From: Candidatus Woesearchaeota archaeon
GTDB taxonomy: Archaea > Nanobdellota > Nanobdellia > Woesearchaeales > GCA-2686295
Length of the DNA stretch: 18,071 nt
Assembly (NCBI GenBank): GCA_002686295.1
Contig: NZBB01000011.1
Coordinates: forward strand, 1 to 18,071
Reading direction: 5' to 3'
Position numbers and translations under genes: made by a program. Below, piece by piece: positions 1-8,096 of this stretch. Below the pieces are notes generated by a model. The model was not told the DNA's origin. It saw nothing but the letters and a program-made list of their open reading frames with translations, and did no database searches. Position 1 is the stretch's first letter; each line of letters starts with the position of its first letter.

Positions 1-99
1 AATTAGCCGAAGCCAAAGAAAAATTAGCCGAAGCCGAAGAAGCAACCGAAGCCGAAGAAAAATTAGCCAAAGCCGAAGAAAAATTAGCCAAAGCCGAAA
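1..99 (+). repeat. In-frame 21-bp tandem repeats encoding the coiled coil
   Basis: Units of the form aaattagccgaagccgaagaa recur with the Leu codon tta at 3, 24, 63 and 84, that is at 21, 39 and 21 bp intervals (7, 13 and 7 residues). Codon choice is nearly identical between copies (gcc for Ala, gaa for Glu), although this genome otherwise favours A/T-ending Ala codons. This points to recent slippage or expansion. The array may extend upstream of the window. Confidence 0.85.
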
Positions 100-938
100 A
101 TGAAGTTATCGATGATTTTAAGAAACAGAAATTTAGTAAGAGTCAAAAAGATTATGATCTTGTTCAAGAAACTAAAAAAACTTTAGAAGATCAAAATATG
201 GATGTTGAAGAAATAGAAAAGGAGGGTGAAGAAAGCGTTGATTATATAAAAATAGAGGAACGAAGAACAATTGCGATAAAAAAAGCAAAAGAAGAAAGAA
301 TAAATGCAGGTGTTGATATAGCTTCAAGGTTTTTTTATGAATATGTTATAAAGAACTATTTGACTTTGAGATCATTTGCACCACATACTGCTCTTGGTCA
401 ACTTCAGAGTTGGCTTGATAGTAACTTGAATTCTGATGCATTGAAAAACAATCTTTGCTATCCTGACTCAAACATTTGGTTTGGAGGAGCAGGTGCTCAC
501 GCAGGAGTTGTTCATGACTGTGAAGGAAATTCATGCCCCGTAGTTTTGACGTTTGGAGGAGAGAAAATATTCTATAATGACTCTGGAAGCTTATATTCAA
601 TAGTTTATTTAATCGGTGGTCTTCAGGAAGATGTAACTTATAATGTTTATATGAAGAAAGAAAATGGTGAAAAAGTTTATGTTTTTAATTCAAAGATAAC
701 TTTGGTTGCAGGAGATAATGATAATTTTGCAAGAGCATGGGTTAGTAGTAAAGACTATGAGGAAATGTGTCTTGAGTTTGATGAACTATTCCCTCCAAAC
801 CTTGGTTTTGGTCAGGCAAAAAAAACTTTTTGCAGAGCTGTAAAAGAGGATACTTATAGAACAGGCGCTCCAGCCATAGTAACAGAAAACGGCTATACAG
901 TGTCAGGTGATGATGCTGGTTGGAACGCGAATATATAA
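1..938 (+). CDS. Coiled-coil protein with C-terminal globular domain, 5' partial
   Basis: The reading frame is open from base 3, so the true start lies before the window; 311 residues are visible. The first 32 or so residues are repeats of LAEAEEK/LAKAEEK, giving a highly charged Ala/Glu/Lys helix that should be a coiled coil. A second charged helical stretch follows, then from about residue 100 a non-repetitive domain with Trp, Cys (LCYP, HDCEGNSCP, EEMC, TFCRA) and Gly-rich segments, which looks like a folded, possibly extracytoplasmic domain with disulfides. I do not recognise the family. The gene ends 16 bp before the TTG start of a KRGQ-anchored surface-type protein on the same strand, so the two probably form an operon and may act together at the cell surface; that role is inference from context only. 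Confidence 0.75.
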   Translation, partial: LAEAKEKLAEAEEATEAEEKLAKAEEKLAKAENEVIDDFKKQKFSKSQKDYDLVQETKKTLEDQNMDVEEIEKEGEESVDYIKIEERRTIAIKKAKEERINAGVDIASRFFYEYVIKNYLTLRSFAPHTALGQLQSWLDSNLNSDALKNNLCYPDSNIWFGGAGAHAGVVHDCEGNSCPVVLTFGGEKIFYNDSGSLYSIVYLIGGLQEDVTYNVYMKKENGEKVYVFNSKITLVAGDNDNFARAWVSSKDYEEMCLEFDELFPPNLGFGQAKKTFCRAVKEDTYRTGAPAIVTENGYTVSGDDAGWNANI

Positions 939-954
939 AAAAAGAGGTTTAAAA

Positions 955-3312
955 TTGAAGTCAGATAAAAGAGGTCAAATAACGCTTTTCGTAGTTTTGG
1001 GTTTAGTTTTATTAATACTTTCAGGAATATTGATTGGTGTGAAGATGCGTTTGCAGAGTGACAAACCTCCAATAGACAAACTAATTTTAGAATCTTCGAA
1101 TGAAAAACAGATTTATAACTTTGTAACTACTTGTTTGTCAAGCGTTTCAAGAGAAGCAATAGAGAAAGTGGGTATTACAGGAGGAAACATTTACATGGAG
1201 GGATTAACAGCATCTCCAATACCTACAGACTCTGATGTACTGGTTTTTGCACCATTAAAAATTCCTTATTGGAACTATTTGAAAGAATGCGATCAGTCAT
1301 TCATTGGTTGTCTGTCTTCAAACAAACCGCCTCTATGTAAACCAGGAAGACCTTGTACAGTTACAGAATCAGTAGGTCATAATTCTATAGAAGAGCAGAT
1401 GTCTCGTTACATAGAAGAAAATCTAAATTATTGTACTAATTACTTCAGACATTTTGAGAATCAAGTATTGGTAAAAGAGGAAGACGATCCAGAAGTTGAT
1501 GCAATTATAGGAGATGGAGAGATAAGTTTTTACTTGAATTATCCTTTAGAACTCACAGATTTCTCAACTGACAACAAAGCTTCACTATCAGAATTCTCTG
1601 CTGAATGGGATGTAAACTTGAAAGAAGTTTATGAATTAGCAGATGAAATGATTGAAGCGGAAAGAGAACAGGCCTTCTTAGAAAAAATAACTCTGAATCT
1701 GATAACTGCATTCTCAGATATTGACAGTTCTAAACTGCCTCCAACCTCAAGAATGACTATTAAAGGTGGAGGAAAAGAATTCTGGATGAGAACAGAAGTT
1801 GAAGACTTGTTAAATTATGATGTTCTACCTTACAATAGTTTTATACAATTTCAAAACGTTAATAATTACAATCCAATATTTGCAAACCTAACAAAAGAAT
1901 ACGGTATATATGAAGACGGATTCTGGAGTCTTTTTGACATTTTAATATCAAACTCCTCAGACTATTATCCTCATCTTTCAATGGAAACAATTTATACTTA
2001 TCTACCCATATATTTGAAGATAGGTGATTCAGAAATTATACAGCCAACAAGTGCGGATATAGGAGATAATTTTATGTTACAAACGCTTAACTTCTTAGTT
2101 AATGATTATAGGTTTAAGTACGATTTAAGTTATCCTTTATTATTTACTATCAACCAGGAAAATGCTTTCAGTGGTGATGGATTTGAGTTTTCTTTTGCAG
2201 TTGAAGCGAATATCAGACAAAACAGAGCAGTTGATAAAGGTCTTGCTCCAATACAGATAACAAGGCCTTTCCTAACTTCTCTTGATTCAGCAACTCAGTT
2301 AGTTAATAAAACCATTATTATAGAGACGAGAGACAGGCATACAGGCGAATCTTTAGAAGGTGTAAGTATATCTTATTATTGTGGTTTTGTATTTGAACTT
2401 GGAAACACTATTATGAAGAGTGATAAAGCAGTGTTTGAAGGAAAGATGCCTTTCTGTCAGTTTGGAGGAAAAATATTATTTGAAAAAATGGGTTATTTAG
2501 GAGATTATTTAGATTATAATAACTGGGAACAGGGAAATGATGAATTCTTCACTTTTGAATTGTGGCCTGTTGCTGAGAAAAAAATAAATATATTGAAAAG
2601 AACAAGCGAAAACATTGAAAACATAGAAGGAGCAGGAGAAGAGGCAATCATAATGTACGAAACAGAAGCTACAGAATTAAATCTGACAGAGAAAGTAATA
2701 TTCAACCTTGAAAGGCAAAAGAATTCTTCATTTGAAGGAGATGTTCCTTTAGTTGGGTTTTTATTATTCAGACCAGAAAACGGCTCTTTAGCAATGAATC
2801 AGGATTCTCAGAGAGAAAACATTGAAACACTTTATGATGAAGGAATGATAAATGATTCTTTAAGACAGGAATACCTGTCAGCTTTAGAACAGCAAACAGA
2901 TCTAACATTGCCGGAGCAAAATAATATTATGGAATTTGTGCCTGGAACTTATGATGTTGAGGCACATTTGATATACGAAGGAAATATTTCAATACCATCG
3001 GATACAAAAAATATCTGTGAAAGCACATGTACTTTTGGAGATTTTAATGAATGGGGTGAATGCTCGGGCTACTGCGGTTTGACAGGAGATACAGAGACTT
3101 TAGAATTGGAAGAAAAAAGTATGTCTTCATGGATGTCCGGCGGAGCAATCCTTAATTTTACACTAACTGAAGAACAAACATATAATGAAAAAGATTTAAT
3201 TTTCTATGTTCTGGAAATGTCAATTCCAGAATCGTGGGATGACATGATAAAAATTAAATCAATAGATGAATATCAGGAAGATAAAATTCACTATATAGTT
3301 CCTTTAATATAA
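955..3312 (+). CDS. KRGQ-type membrane-anchored surface protein (785 aa)
   Basis: I place the start at TTG 955. It follows GAGGTT at 944-949 and gives a protein beginning with Lys-Ser-Asp-Lys-Arg-Gly-Gln-Ile-Thr-Leu-Phe. An ATG at 907 is in frame but overlaps the upstream gene by 32 bp and has no ribosome site. A basic stretch and Gly-Gln precede one hydrophobic helix (about residues 9-30), as in archaeal class III (pilin-like) signal peptides. The remaining 750 or so residues should be outside the cell. They include a conserved-looking segment (EEQMSRYIEENLNYC) often seen in DPANN proteins with the same N-terminus, a strand-rich region, and near residues 465-540 a carboxypeptidase-regulatory or Ig-like stretch (TGESLEGVSISYYCG). 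A Cys-rich patch lies near the C-terminus (CESTCTFGDFNEWGECSGYCG). Function is unknown; a cell-surface or pilus-related role is inferred. Confidence 0.75.
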   Translation: MKSDKRGQITLFVVLGLVLLILSGILIGVKMRLQSDKPPIDKLILESSNEKQIYNFVTTCLSSVSREAIEKVGITGGNIYMEGLTASPIPTDSDVLVFAPLKIPYWNYLKECDQSFIGCLSSNKPPLCKPGRPCTVTESVGHNSIEEQMSRYIEENLNYCTNYFRHFENQVLVKEEDDPEVDAIIGDGEISFYLNYPLELTDFSTDNKASLSEFSAEWDVNLKEVYELADEMIEAEREQAFLEKITLNLITAFSDIDSSKLPPTSRMTIKGGGKEFWMRTEVEDLLNYDVLPYNSFIQFQNVNNYNPIFANLTKEYGIYEDGFWSLFDILISNSSDYYPHLSMETIYTYLPIYLKIGDSEIIQPTSADIGDNFMLQTLNFLVNDYRFKYDLSYPLLFTINQENAFSGDGFEFSFAVEANIRQNRAVDKGLAPIQITRPFLTSLDSATQLVNKTIIIETRDRHTGESLEGVSISYYCGFVFELGNTIMKSDKAVFEGKMPFCQFGGKILFEKMGYLGDYLDYNNWEQGNDEFFTFELWPVAEKKINILKRTSENIENIEGAGEEAIIMYETEATELNLTEKVIFNLERQKNSSFEGDVPLVGFLLFRPENGSLAMNQDSQRENIETLYDEGMINDSLRQEYLSALEQQTDLTLPEQNNIMEFVPGTYDVEAHLIYEGNISIPSDTKNICESTCTFGDFNEWGECSGYCGLTGDTETLELEEKSMSSWMSGGAILNFTLTEEQTYNEKDLIFYVLEMSIPESWDDMIKIKSIDEYQEDKIHYIVPLI

Positions 3313-3350
3313 AAGTATATAAGTAAAAAAATATAAGTAAAAAAAAGAAA

Positions 3351-4001
3351 TTATTCTTTTTCTGGTGCTTTAAAATGTTTATAATGCTGTTCTGCTATTT
3401 TTGTAAATGACGGCAGAACTTCTTTTAGTGTTATTGCTTCTGAAACATTATATTCATTTTTGGATAATTTATGCTCTTTTACATTGTAATCAACAAAGTC
3501 TTTTATGTGTTTTACATGCTTATCATCTAAGTCTTTGATTATATTGCTCAAATGATAATTTGTGTGATGTTCCACTGGTTCTTGTAATATTTTTGCAACC
3601 ATTTCATGACGTAAGTTTTTTCTGTTCTTTTTGAATACTTTTCGAAGAGAATCTCTTCTAAGATTGTAATGTACAGTTCCATGGTTATCAGTCATTGAAT
3701 TTCCATGACTGTCCTTTATATTCTTCAACTCTGCAAATTTCTCATTATTCATTCCATAAACTCTCTGAAACGAGTGATGAATTAAAGAATCATAAACATT
3801 ATCTGCGAGTTTTTCTGCTTCTTTTTCAGAGAAATCTGTTTTATAATGTGTAACCCCATCAATCTCATGTTTAACCCCCTCTGCATTCAAGAATGAATCC
3901 ATAACAGAAGGCATTATCTGATCTATCTTATGATTCTTTTCCATATTGGCTGTTTTCTTGGCTATTTCTTCTAAATTTGGTCTTGGAATATTTTCAGTCA
4001 T
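3351..4001 (-). CDS. Hypothetical charged, His-rich cytoplasmic protein (216 aa)
   Basis: A complete 216-aa frame starting ATG at 4001, with GAGGT about 12 nt upstream on the minus strand. The protein has no signal peptide or membrane helix, is rich in Lys, Glu, Asn and His (EHHTNYH, HKLSKNE, EQHYKHFK), and appears mostly helical. I do not recognise a family or catalytic motif. Its 3' end faces the 785-aa surface protein gene (convergent, 38 bp apart), and its start is divergent from the MNT-HEPN gene at 4160 across a 158-bp AT-rich promoter region, so the two may share regulation. The intergenic tail at 3315-3345 carries two copies of tataagtaaaaaa. Confidence 0.7.
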   Translation of the reverse strand: MTENIPRPNLEEIAKKTANMEKNHKIDQIMPSVMDSFLNAEGVKHEIDGVTHYKTDFSEKEAEKLADNVYDSLIHHSFQRVYGMNNEKFAELKNIKDSHGNSMTDNHGTVHYNLRRDSLRKVFKKNRKNLRHEMVAKILQEPVEHHTNYHLSNIIKDLDDKHVKHIKDFVDYNVKEHKLSKNEYNVSEAITLKEVLPSFTKIAEQHYKHFKAPEKE

Positions 4002-4115
4002 TTTTTTATTTATACCTCATAATCTTATAATGTTTAATATTATAGTGTTTCTAACTTTTTTATTTAATAAAACTTTCGTTTTTCTGGCAAAAAGCATTTA
4101 ATCTTTAATCACAAA

Positions 4116-4152
4116 TTTTATATATTACTTTTTAATATTGAACTACGAGGTG
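4116..4152 (+). promoter_or_regulatory. TATA box and ribosome site of the MNT-HEPN gene
   Basis: The AT box ttttatata (4116-4124) is followed about 26 bp later by GAGGTG (4147-4152), and 7 nt after that by a TTG codon at 4160. The predicted transcript start therefore falls at the ribosome-binding site, giving a leader of about 14 nt. The same geometry recurs at 11541-11584 and 12242-12288, and perhaps upstream of 13884. Confidence 0.6.
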
Positions 4153-4159
4153 AAAAACA

Positions 4160-5947
4160 TTGTCTAAATCCGCTCTTGATAAACTGCCAAAAGATGTTCC
4201 TAAAGATGTTAAGAAAAAACTCTCTTCTATGAAAATAAAGCTAGAAAAGTTCAAGAAAAAAGTTCTTAGCAAGTTCGAGAATTATGTTGTTGGAATAGCT
4301 TTGTTGCCTCCATCAAAGGATGAAAAAGATAAAGAAAAAATAAATGTTCTTGTGTTAATTGATGATAGTGAAAGTAAAAAGATGTCTAAGAAAGAATTGA
4401 AAGACAAGCTTTCATCGATTATTTCTAAGATGGGTGAAGAGATTGATAAAAATATTCAGACTCAAACAATTATTATGACTGAGCTTTGGCAATCTTGCTA
4501 TGATGCAAAGTATGAATTTTTGCAGATGATAGCTTTATCTGCTCACATCTACGATAAAGGAATGCTTGCAGCCATTAAAATTTCAGAGATTCATAAAGAG
4601 ATGGTTCTAAAAAAATTTGAGAAGTACATTGTTTCTTATGTGTTGGCTGGTTCTTTAGTTCAGGGAAGAGCAACTCCTGAATCGGATATAGATGTATTCA
4701 TAGTTATCGATGACACTGATGTAAAGAAGATGACTAGGGTGGAGTTAAAAGATAAGCTTAGAGCTATAATAATAGGAATGGGCTTAGATGCCGGCAAAAT
4801 GACTGGTATTGAAAATAAATTAAACATTCAGGTTTATATTTTAACTGATTTCTGGGATAATATCAAAGAGGCAAATCCTATAATATTCACGTTTTTGAGA
4901 GATGGTGTACCATTCTATGACAGAGGAATTTTCATGCCTTGGAAACAATTACTTCATATGGGGCGAGTAAAGCCTAGTCCGGAAGCTATAGACATGTTCA
5001 AATCTACAGGAGATCAAATGATTAATAGAATAAAACTGAAGCTTAAGGATATTGCCATGGAAGACTTATTTTATGCAACACTTACTCCTTCTCAGGCTGC
5101 TTTAATGCTCTTTGGCATTCCGCCTCCAACTCCAAAAGAAACACCTGAGGTTTTAATGGATGTTTTTGTTAAAAAAGAGAATTTGTTGGAAAAAAAATAT
5201 GTTGACACTCTTAATAAGATAATAAAGCTTAGAAAGGATGTGGAGCATGGATCTAAAAAATCTGTTTCAGGAGCAGAGATAGATTCTCTGTTGTCAGATT
5301 CAGAAAAATTCCTAAAAAGACTAAACAAACTATTCAAACAGATAGAAAAAGTCAAAGAAGAAGAAACAGTTGTTCATAGTTATGAAAGTGTTGTAACCAT
5401 CATAAGAGATATCTTAAGATTGGAAGGTGTTGAGAAAGTTAAAGACAACGAAATAATAAAAATCTTTGAATCAGAAGTTATACACAAAGGTTTAATCCCT
5501 GAGAAATACTTGAGAATTCTTAAACAAATAATTAAAAATAAGAAAGCTTACGATGCTAAGAAACTGTTAAAACATGATGTTTCAAAACTCAATAAACAAG
5601 CAATGAAATTAATAAAATTTCTAGTTGAATATATACAGAGAAAAAGAGGAAGAGAATTAGAAAAAACAAAGATAAGGGTTAAGCATGGAAAGAAATATGG
5701 AGAAGTAATTTTAATAGAGAAAAAAGCGTTTATAATACATGATATTGATAGTGATGAGAAAGATATCTCAAAAGCAGATATAAATTCTGATGGTTCTTTA
5801 GGCAGGATAACAGAGTCTTCTCTTGAAGAGCTGGAAAAAGTACTTACAGCTGTTGAAATACCTGCAAAAGCTTTTATCAAAGAGCCAATTTTTGAAGATT
5901 TAAAGAATATTTTTGGTCGTGATGTTGAAGTTTTAATAAATTATTAG
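4160..5947 (+). CDS. Duplicated nucleotidyltransferase (MNT)-HEPN fusion protein
   Basis: A 595-aa protein starting at TTG 4160, chosen for GAGGTG 7 nt upstream. Residues about 150-270 form a polymerase-beta-type nucleotidyltransferase: Gly164-Ser165 followed by Asp176-Ile-Asp178 in a SDIDVFIVIDD strand. Residues about 35-150 are a homologous copy (FENYVVG versus FEKYIVS; LIDDSESKKMS versus VIDDTDVKKMT; similar spacing to YDKGM versus YDRGI), but Gly-Ser has become Pro-Pro and the Asp pair has become Lys60/Asn62. Residues about 295-400 resemble a HEPN domain, with PSQAALMLFGIPPPTPKE and the RNase-type R-x4-H motif (Arg358, His363). Residues about 408-495 look like a second HEPN copy in which these become Lys461 and Ala466. 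The C-terminal 100 residues are unassigned. MNT and HEPN proteins usually form two-gene antitoxin/toxin pairs; fusion in one chain suggests a self-controlled RNA or protein modifying enzyme. The expected third carboxylate of the NTase is not obvious (Gln224). Confidence 0.8.
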   Translation: MSKSALDKLPKDVPKDVKKKLSSMKIKLEKFKKKVLSKFENYVVGIALLPPSKDEKDKEKINVLVLIDDSESKKMSKKELKDKLSSIISKMGEEIDKNIQTQTIIMTELWQSCYDAKYEFLQMIALSAHIYDKGMLAAIKISEIHKEMVLKKFEKYIVSYVLAGSLVQGRATPESDIDVFIVIDDTDVKKMTRVELKDKLRAIIIGMGLDAGKMTGIENKLNIQVYILTDFWDNIKEANPIIFTFLRDGVPFYDRGIFMPWKQLLHMGRVKPSPEAIDMFKSTGDQMINRIKLKLKDIAMEDLFYATLTPSQAALMLFGIPPPTPKETPEVLMDVFVKKENLLEKKYVDTLNKIIKLRKDVEHGSKKSVSGAEIDSLLSDSEKFLKRLNKLFKQIEKVKEEETVVHSYESVVTIIRDILRLEGVEKVKDNEIIKIFESEVIHKGLIPEKYLRILKQIIKNKKAYDAKKLLKHDVSKLNKQAMKLIKFLVEYIQRKRGRELEKTKIRVKHGKKYGEVILIEKKAFIIHDIDSDEKDISKADINSDGSLGRITESSLEELEKVLTAVEIPAKAFIKEPIFEDLKNIFGRDVEVLINY

Positions 5948-6007
5948 AAAAGTTTTTAAATCGGTCTTTTTTTGAATTATAATAATTAATTTTTTTGGGG
6001 GATAATT

Positions 6008-6541
6008 ATGAAAACAGGAATTAAAGTCTTTGATGCAATGACTAATAAGCCAGTTGCAGTTCAACATGATCTTTCTATATCTGAATGTGCAGTTGTAATG
6101 AAAAAATATGGTGTTGGTAGCTTATTAATAAAAGAGTCTGAAGAAGTAATAGGTATATTGACAGAGAAAGATTTTGTCATTAAAGTACTGGCCCTTCGTT
6201 TAGATCCTGGACAGACTTTAGCTTCAGATATAATGGAGAGAAATCTTTTCACTATAAGTCCTGAACAAGACATATATGATGCAATAATGGAAATGAAAAT
6301 AAATGAAGTTAGAAGACTTCCTGTTGCAAAAAAAGGCAAGATTGTTGGTTTAGTTACGCTTAAAGATGTTCTTAGGATAGAGCCTCAATTATTTGATTTA
6401 ATGATTGAACATATGGATTTGAGAGAATTAGATTCAAAACCTGTAATAAAGCAAGAACCTTTCAAAGAAGGTGTTTGTGAATCCTGTAGTAATTGGTCTT
6501 ATAAATTAAACGAGTCGTCTATATGTTCTGAATGTCATTAA
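6008..6541 (+). CDS. CBS-domain pair protein with C-terminal zinc ribbon
   Basis: A 177-aa protein starting ATG 6008, with a GGGGG tract at 5997-6001 six nt upstream as ribosome site. Two CBS domains are clear: residues about 8-62 (DLSISECAVVMKKYGVGSLL, ending EVIGILTEKDF) and 73-125 (MERNLFTISPEQDIYDAIMEM, VRRLPVAKKGKIVGLVTLKDVL). CBS pairs bind adenine nucleotides and act as energy or ligand sensors. The last 22 residues hold Cys157-x2-Cys160 and Cys173-x2-Cys176, a zinc-ribbon pattern known in archaeal CBS proteins such as Thermoplasma Ta0289. The target is unknown; such tails may contact nucleic acid or protein. The stop codon overlaps the stop of the convergent transglutaminase-like gene by 4 bp. 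Confidence 0.88.
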   Translation: MKTGIKVFDAMTNKPVAVQHDLSISECAVVMKKYGVGSLLIKESEEVIGILTEKDFVIKVLALRLDPGQTLASDIMERNLFTISPEQDIYDAIMEMKINEVRRLPVAKKGKIVGLVTLKDVLRIEPQLFDLMIEHMDLRELDSKPVIKQEPFKEGVCESCSNWSYKLNESSICSECH

Positions 6542-7179
6542 ATTTCTAAAAAACTTTTATAAGCTTTAGTATTAGAAATAGGTATTTCTCCAAAATCACA
6601 ATCTTTGCATGTCCAATCAAGATAAATCCATCCTTCTCTTTTATATTTATCCAATGCTTCAACAAGTTTAATCCTCAAAAAAGCATGTCCAGGAATAAAA
6701 ACTAATTGGCTGTTTATTCCTACTGATTCCATCAAATTGGCCATCAATAATGTTCCTGACTCGCAATCTCCACCACCACTTATCATAAAATCTTGTGGTT
6801 TTTCAACATATTCAAAATTCACAGGGTCTGCAACATAGTCAAAGTTATCTCTAACAAAATAGTATATGGCTTTTGCATGGCAAACTTTTTCTCCACCACA
6901 AGCAATAGTTACTATCTTATTCGCAGTATTTTTAACTATTGGATCTCTAGGATTAACAAAGTCTAAAAAGTCTTTTCTGCTCTTTAATGTCTTTGTTTCA
7001 TTTGACAAGTCAATATCAAATAGCAAGACATCTTTTAATTCAGGAATTATTATTGGTCTAGGGTCAAGTTTAACACCATAATGAGGAAAAACCATTAATA
7101 AAAGCAATAATATTAGGAAAACAGCGATAATATATATTAAAGGGCTTTGTCTATCTTCCTCAGGGTTTTCTTCATCCAT
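6538..7179 (-). CDS. Membrane-anchored transglutaminase-like cysteine protein
   Basis: I place the start at ATG 7179, giving 213 aa; a longer frame to 7251 would run through the shared promoter and into the divergent gene. An acidic N-terminus of 10 residues precedes one membrane helix (about 12-31), so the remainder is probably outside the membrane. The transglutaminase-like triad is visible: Cys139 in GGGDCESG, His165 in PGHAFLRI and Asp188 in YLDWTC. A CKDC pair (191, 194) follows the Asp and might bind metal or form a disulfide. Proteins of this fold include proteases, peptidases and amidases as well as cross-linkers; the substrate here is unknown. TATA element 7200-7213 lies 27-28 bp from the start, implying a leaderless mRNA. 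Confidence 0.85.
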   Translation of the reverse strand: MDEENPEEDRQSPLIYIIAVFLILLLLLMVFPHYGVKLDPRPIIIPELKDVLLFDIDLSNETKTLKSRKDFLDFVNPRDPIVKNTANKIVTIACGGEKVCHAKAIYYFVRDNFDYVADPVNFEYVEKPQDFMISGGGDCESGTLLMANLMESVGINSQLVFIPGHAFLRIKLVEALDKYKREGWIYLDWTCKDCDFGEIPISNTKAYKSFLEI

Positions 7180-7199
7180 AAATATTTTGTTTTTAAAGA

Positions 7200-7213
7200 A
7201 ATATTTAAATATT
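7200..7213. promoter_or_regulatory. Palindromic TATA element shared by two divergent genes
   Basis: The 14-bp sequence aatatttaaatatt is a perfect palindrome centred at 7206.5. The plus-strand ATG of the cis-prenyltransferase gene (7235) lies 28.5 bp to the right and the minus-strand ATG of the transglutaminase-like gene (7179) 27.5 bp to the left. Archaeal TATA boxes centre about 26-27 bp before the transcript start, so the one element could place both starts at or next to the two ATGs. Neither gene has a ribosome-binding site in the 55-bp spacer. Confidence 0.65.
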
Positions 7214-7234
7214 ACTTTATTTTTTAAAAGTGCT

Positions 7235-7945
7235 ATGAAAGCATCAGACAATAAAGTTCCAAAGCATATAGGTGTGATTCTTGATGGGAACAGGCGTTTT
7301 GCTAAAAAACTAATGTTAAAGCCCTGGAAAGGTCATGAATGGGGTGCAAAAAAAGTTGAAGAGCTATTAAAATGGTCAAAAGATATTGGTGTTAAAGAGT
7401 TAACTCTTTATTCTTTCTCTGTTCAAAACCTAAATAGACCTAAAAAAGAATTTTATTATTTGATGGAATTGTTCAAAAAAGAATTTGAGAGATTATACCA
7501 TGACAAAAGAATTATGGAAGATAGTGTAAAAATTAACATACTGGGCAGAATACACTTATTGCCGAAAGATTTACAAGAATTATTTCATAAGATAATGAAG
7601 AAAACAGAAAAGAATAATAGTTATGTTGTTAATTTTGCAATTGCTTATGGTGGTAGAGAAGAAGTTGTTGATGCAGTTATGAGATTAAGCAAAGATGTTA
7701 AAAATGGAATACTTGAACCAAAAGATGTGAATGAAAGCATATTTCAAAACTATTTATACACTCCTTCTGAGCCAGATTTAATAATAAGAACTGGTGGAGA
7801 TAACAGAACTTCAAACTTCTTAATATGGCAGTCTAATTATTCAGAATGGTTTTTCTTAGAAAAATGCTGGCCAGAGATTGAAAAAGAAGATTTCATAAAA
7901 GTTATTGAAGAGTTTCAGCAAAGAGAGAGAAGATTTGGGAAATAA
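7235..7945 (+). CDS. uppS: cis-Prenyltransferase (undecaprenyl/dehydrodolichyl diphosphate synthase family)
   Basis: The protein adds isopentenyl units in cis to an allylic diphosphate to make a long polyprenyl diphosphate, the dolichol-type lipid carrier for protein glycosylation in archaea. Start ATG 7235 gives 236 aa, normal for the family; a longer frame to 7187 overlaps the promoter. Signature regions are present: HIGVILDGNRRFA with the catalytic Asp17, AIAYGGREEVVDAV (about 135-148), and RTGGDNRTSNFLIWQSNYSEWFF (185-207), which binds the homoallylic substrate. The usual RTSGE is RTGGD here. The gene is convergent with the trans-prenyl diphosphate synthase at 8097-9167, which would supply its primer. 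Chain length cannot be read from the sequence. Confidence 0.92.
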   Translation: MKASDNKVPKHIGVILDGNRRFAKKLMLKPWKGHEWGAKKVEELLKWSKDIGVKELTLYSFSVQNLNRPKKEFYYLMELFKKEFERLYHDKRIMEDSVKINILGRIHLLPKDLQELFHKIMKKTEKNNSYVVNFAIAYGGREEVVDAVMRLSKDVKNGILEPKDVNESIFQNYLYTPSEPDLIIRTGGDNRTSNFLIWQSNYSEWFFLEKCWPEIEKEDFIKVIEEFQQRERRFGK

Positions 7946-7963
7946 GTTTAATCAAAAATTTAT

Positions 7964-8010
7964 ATATTTCTTTGTTATATGTTTATTTGTTAAATATTTC
8001 TTTGTTATAT
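7964..8010 (+). repeat. 17-bp direct repeat between convergent lipid genes
   Basis: The sequence atatttctttgttatat occurs exactly at 7964-7980 and 7994-8010, a 30-bp period, in the spacer between the convergent uppS-like and idsA-like genes. The T-rich copies lie just after the uppS stop and may act in 3'-end formation, since archaeal terminators are T-rich, or they may be a local duplication. I see no gene in 7946-8096. Confidence 0.6.
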
Positions 8011-8096
8011 CAAATAATCTATCTTGTTGAAAACTAAAAATGTAATTCTAGAATGACTTAATAATAAAGATTATGAGAAGAGGTTTAAATATTAAT

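Noticed and set aside
907..954. ATG at 907 as the start of the 785-aa surface protein
   Set aside because: It overlaps the upstream gene by 32 bp and has no ribosome site; TTG 955 follows GAGGTT and gives a clean KRGQ signal-like N-terminus.
5548..5880. Antisense open frame within the MNT-HEPN gene, and similar ones within uppS/idsA and the first two genes
   Set aside because: They lie fully inside well-supported genes on the other strand, with low-complexity Ser/Phe/Leu content typical of shadows of Lys/Glu-rich proteins.
7187..7251. Longer N-termini for both the uppS-like gene (from 7187) and the transglutaminase-like gene (from 7251)
   Set aside because: They would overlap each other and run through the shared TATA palindrome; the shorter starts match family N-termini and promoter spacing.
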